Assembly: GCA_013398615.1 (NCBI GenBank)
Contig: VZSR01001854.1
Location: 11,638,805-11,702,804, forward strand
Source of the DNA: Brachypodius melanocephalos
Taxonomy: Eukaryota > Chordata > Aves > Passeriformes > Pycnonotidae
Direction: 5' to 3'
DNA length: 64,000 nt
Positions 62,781-64,000 of this stretch are shown here, piece after piece. Under the pieces are notes generated by a model that was given only the letters and a program-made list of their open reading frames with translations, was not told the origin of the DNA and did no database searches. Positions within the stretch are counted from its first letter, which is position 1. Every line of letters begins with the position of its first letter. Both the position numbers and the translations under genes were made by a program.

Positions 62781-64000
62781 CCTGCTCTAGCAACGAAGTG
62801 GTACGTGGTTTACTAGTTGAAATACTTACTTATGCTTTTGCATGGCTGACGGACCGTTTTGAAGTTAAATATAGTTGCATTTTTCTCCTTTAGACTTTTT
62901 TTTAATACAAAAAGTAGTAAAGGACAGAATGGTTATGAAATGACTGCTGAAAGAGTGTTGGGACAGAAATGCACAAGAAAAGCTAGAAGTACTTTTGTTC
63001 AGGATCTATGCAAGGGAGCTCAAAAGGTTATTTATTTATGTAGTTATTTATTTTTAAGCTGCGTTAGATAACTTACCAGTATAATCTTCTCTGAATTTCG
63101 TTTTACAGATGTTCCAGAACAGTCCCAGCTGCACTTAGCCCTCTGCCGCGGTAGCACTTTAACATCCGCTGTGCCCTGCTCACGACTAGGGCTGCATTTC
63201 CCAGTGTATTTGGCACTGTATCTGAAATTTTTAGGCTAGGTATAATTTTCAGGTTTGTTTTGTTTGGGGTTTTTTGTTTTTTTTTTTTTTTTTGGGGGGG
63301 GTTGTTTGTGTTTTTTTGTTGTTGTTGCTGTTATTTTATTTTTTTTTCCCCATTGAAATGGTAGCATTGCAATATCAGTACTCAAGAGAGCAATGAAAAT
63401 CTGCTGGATGCTAATGTTTCATTGTTAAGTACCTTCCTGAGTGCCTGTTATTTGTGAGAACACAGATACTTAAATTCCTCCACAGGAGGATGCAGGTATT
63501 AAACTCGTTAGGCTGCTGGGTTGTTGCTATTAAAAAGTATTGACTCCTGTCTAATTTTCAAAAATACTTCTCTTGAAAGTGCCTCATATCTTCCAGTCAG
63601 ATGTTCACCAGCTAAATAATGCTTTAGTTCTCTTAAACTTTAAAATACAAGACTTAATTTCTAAAAGATATGAAGAAGTCAAGTTTTTCCATGGGTTGCA
63701 CTGATAAAGTGAAATTCCATATTACTAGGGGCTTTCTAAACAAATTCCTAAGGAGTTAAGACGGACTTTTCTCCTTATCTGGCTAATAATAAAGTACTTC
63801 CTTTCAAATTACCATCTCATTACCTGTGAATAAAGACTTCAATCTTTGACATGTCTAAACCTAAAACATTTTATGCCTTATATAGTTTAAACCCTGACTT
63901 GGGGTGAGAAACCAGTATGCCCCATTGTTAATTGTAGAAGAACAACTTGAGTGAGGGATATACCTTTGAGTTCAAAAGCCTGTGAGCATTGCTGTTCAGC
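62781..64000. other. Upstream flank of VWC2, nothing recognised
   Basis: The sequence returns to AT-rich DNA. A T- and G-rich simple tract lies at about 63253-63350, including T17 at 63277-63293 followed by G8. No gene is visible up to the window end. Confidence 0.6.

Noticed and set aside
1..64000. tRNA, rRNA, CRISPR array, mitochondrial insert or gene cluster
   Set aside because: I looked for the T-loop motif of tRNAs, regularly spaced repeats and mitochondrial genes and saw none.

Overview
The window looks like nuclear DNA from a bird. Two things support this: fragments of CR1-type LINEs, and copies of an ERVL-type LTR family that I recognise from avian genomes. The species cannot be fixed by eye. 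The DNA is mostly AT-rich, non-coding and poor in long reading frames. A 100-base run of N at 23743-23842 is an assembly gap.

The only protein-coding gene I can support is VWC2 (brorin), on the minus strand. It can be assembled from three coding exons joined by good splice sites: 60800-60087 (signal peptide, linker, first VWC domain, start of the second), 52669-52540 (rest of the second VWC domain) and 7456-7305 (cysteine-containing tail and stop). The exons are 714, 130 and 152 bases and keep frame across both junctions. They give 331 residues, close to the 325 of the human protein as I remember it. The introns are about 7.4 kb and 45 kb. A CpG-rich block at about 61480-62780 is the likely promoter and non-coding first exon. 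Two AATAAA signals lie beyond the stop, at 7187-7192 and 7006-7011.

Layout from left to right: 1-919 is an ERVL-type LTR interrupted by a second LTR at 92-436, which is flanked by a 4-base duplication. From 920 to 7005 is intergenic DNA with one CR1 fragment and another ERVL-type LTR. From 7006 to 7456 is the VWC2 3' UTR and last exon. From 7457 to 52539 is the large intron, with CR1 fragments, an LTR remnant, simple repeats, the gap and several AT-rich blocks that resemble conserved non-coding elements. From 52540 to 52669 is the middle exon. From 52670 to 60086 is the shorter intron, which holds a mosaic of retroviral LTRs at 56394-57300. From 60087 to 60868 is the first coding exon. From 60869 to 62780 is the promoter region. 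The rest is upstream flank.

I found no CRISPR array, operon, tRNA, rRNA or unknown multi-gene system. The items most worth checking are the upstream reading frames in the inferred VWC2 leader, the layered LTR mosaic in the shorter intron, and the candidate conserved non-coding blocks.
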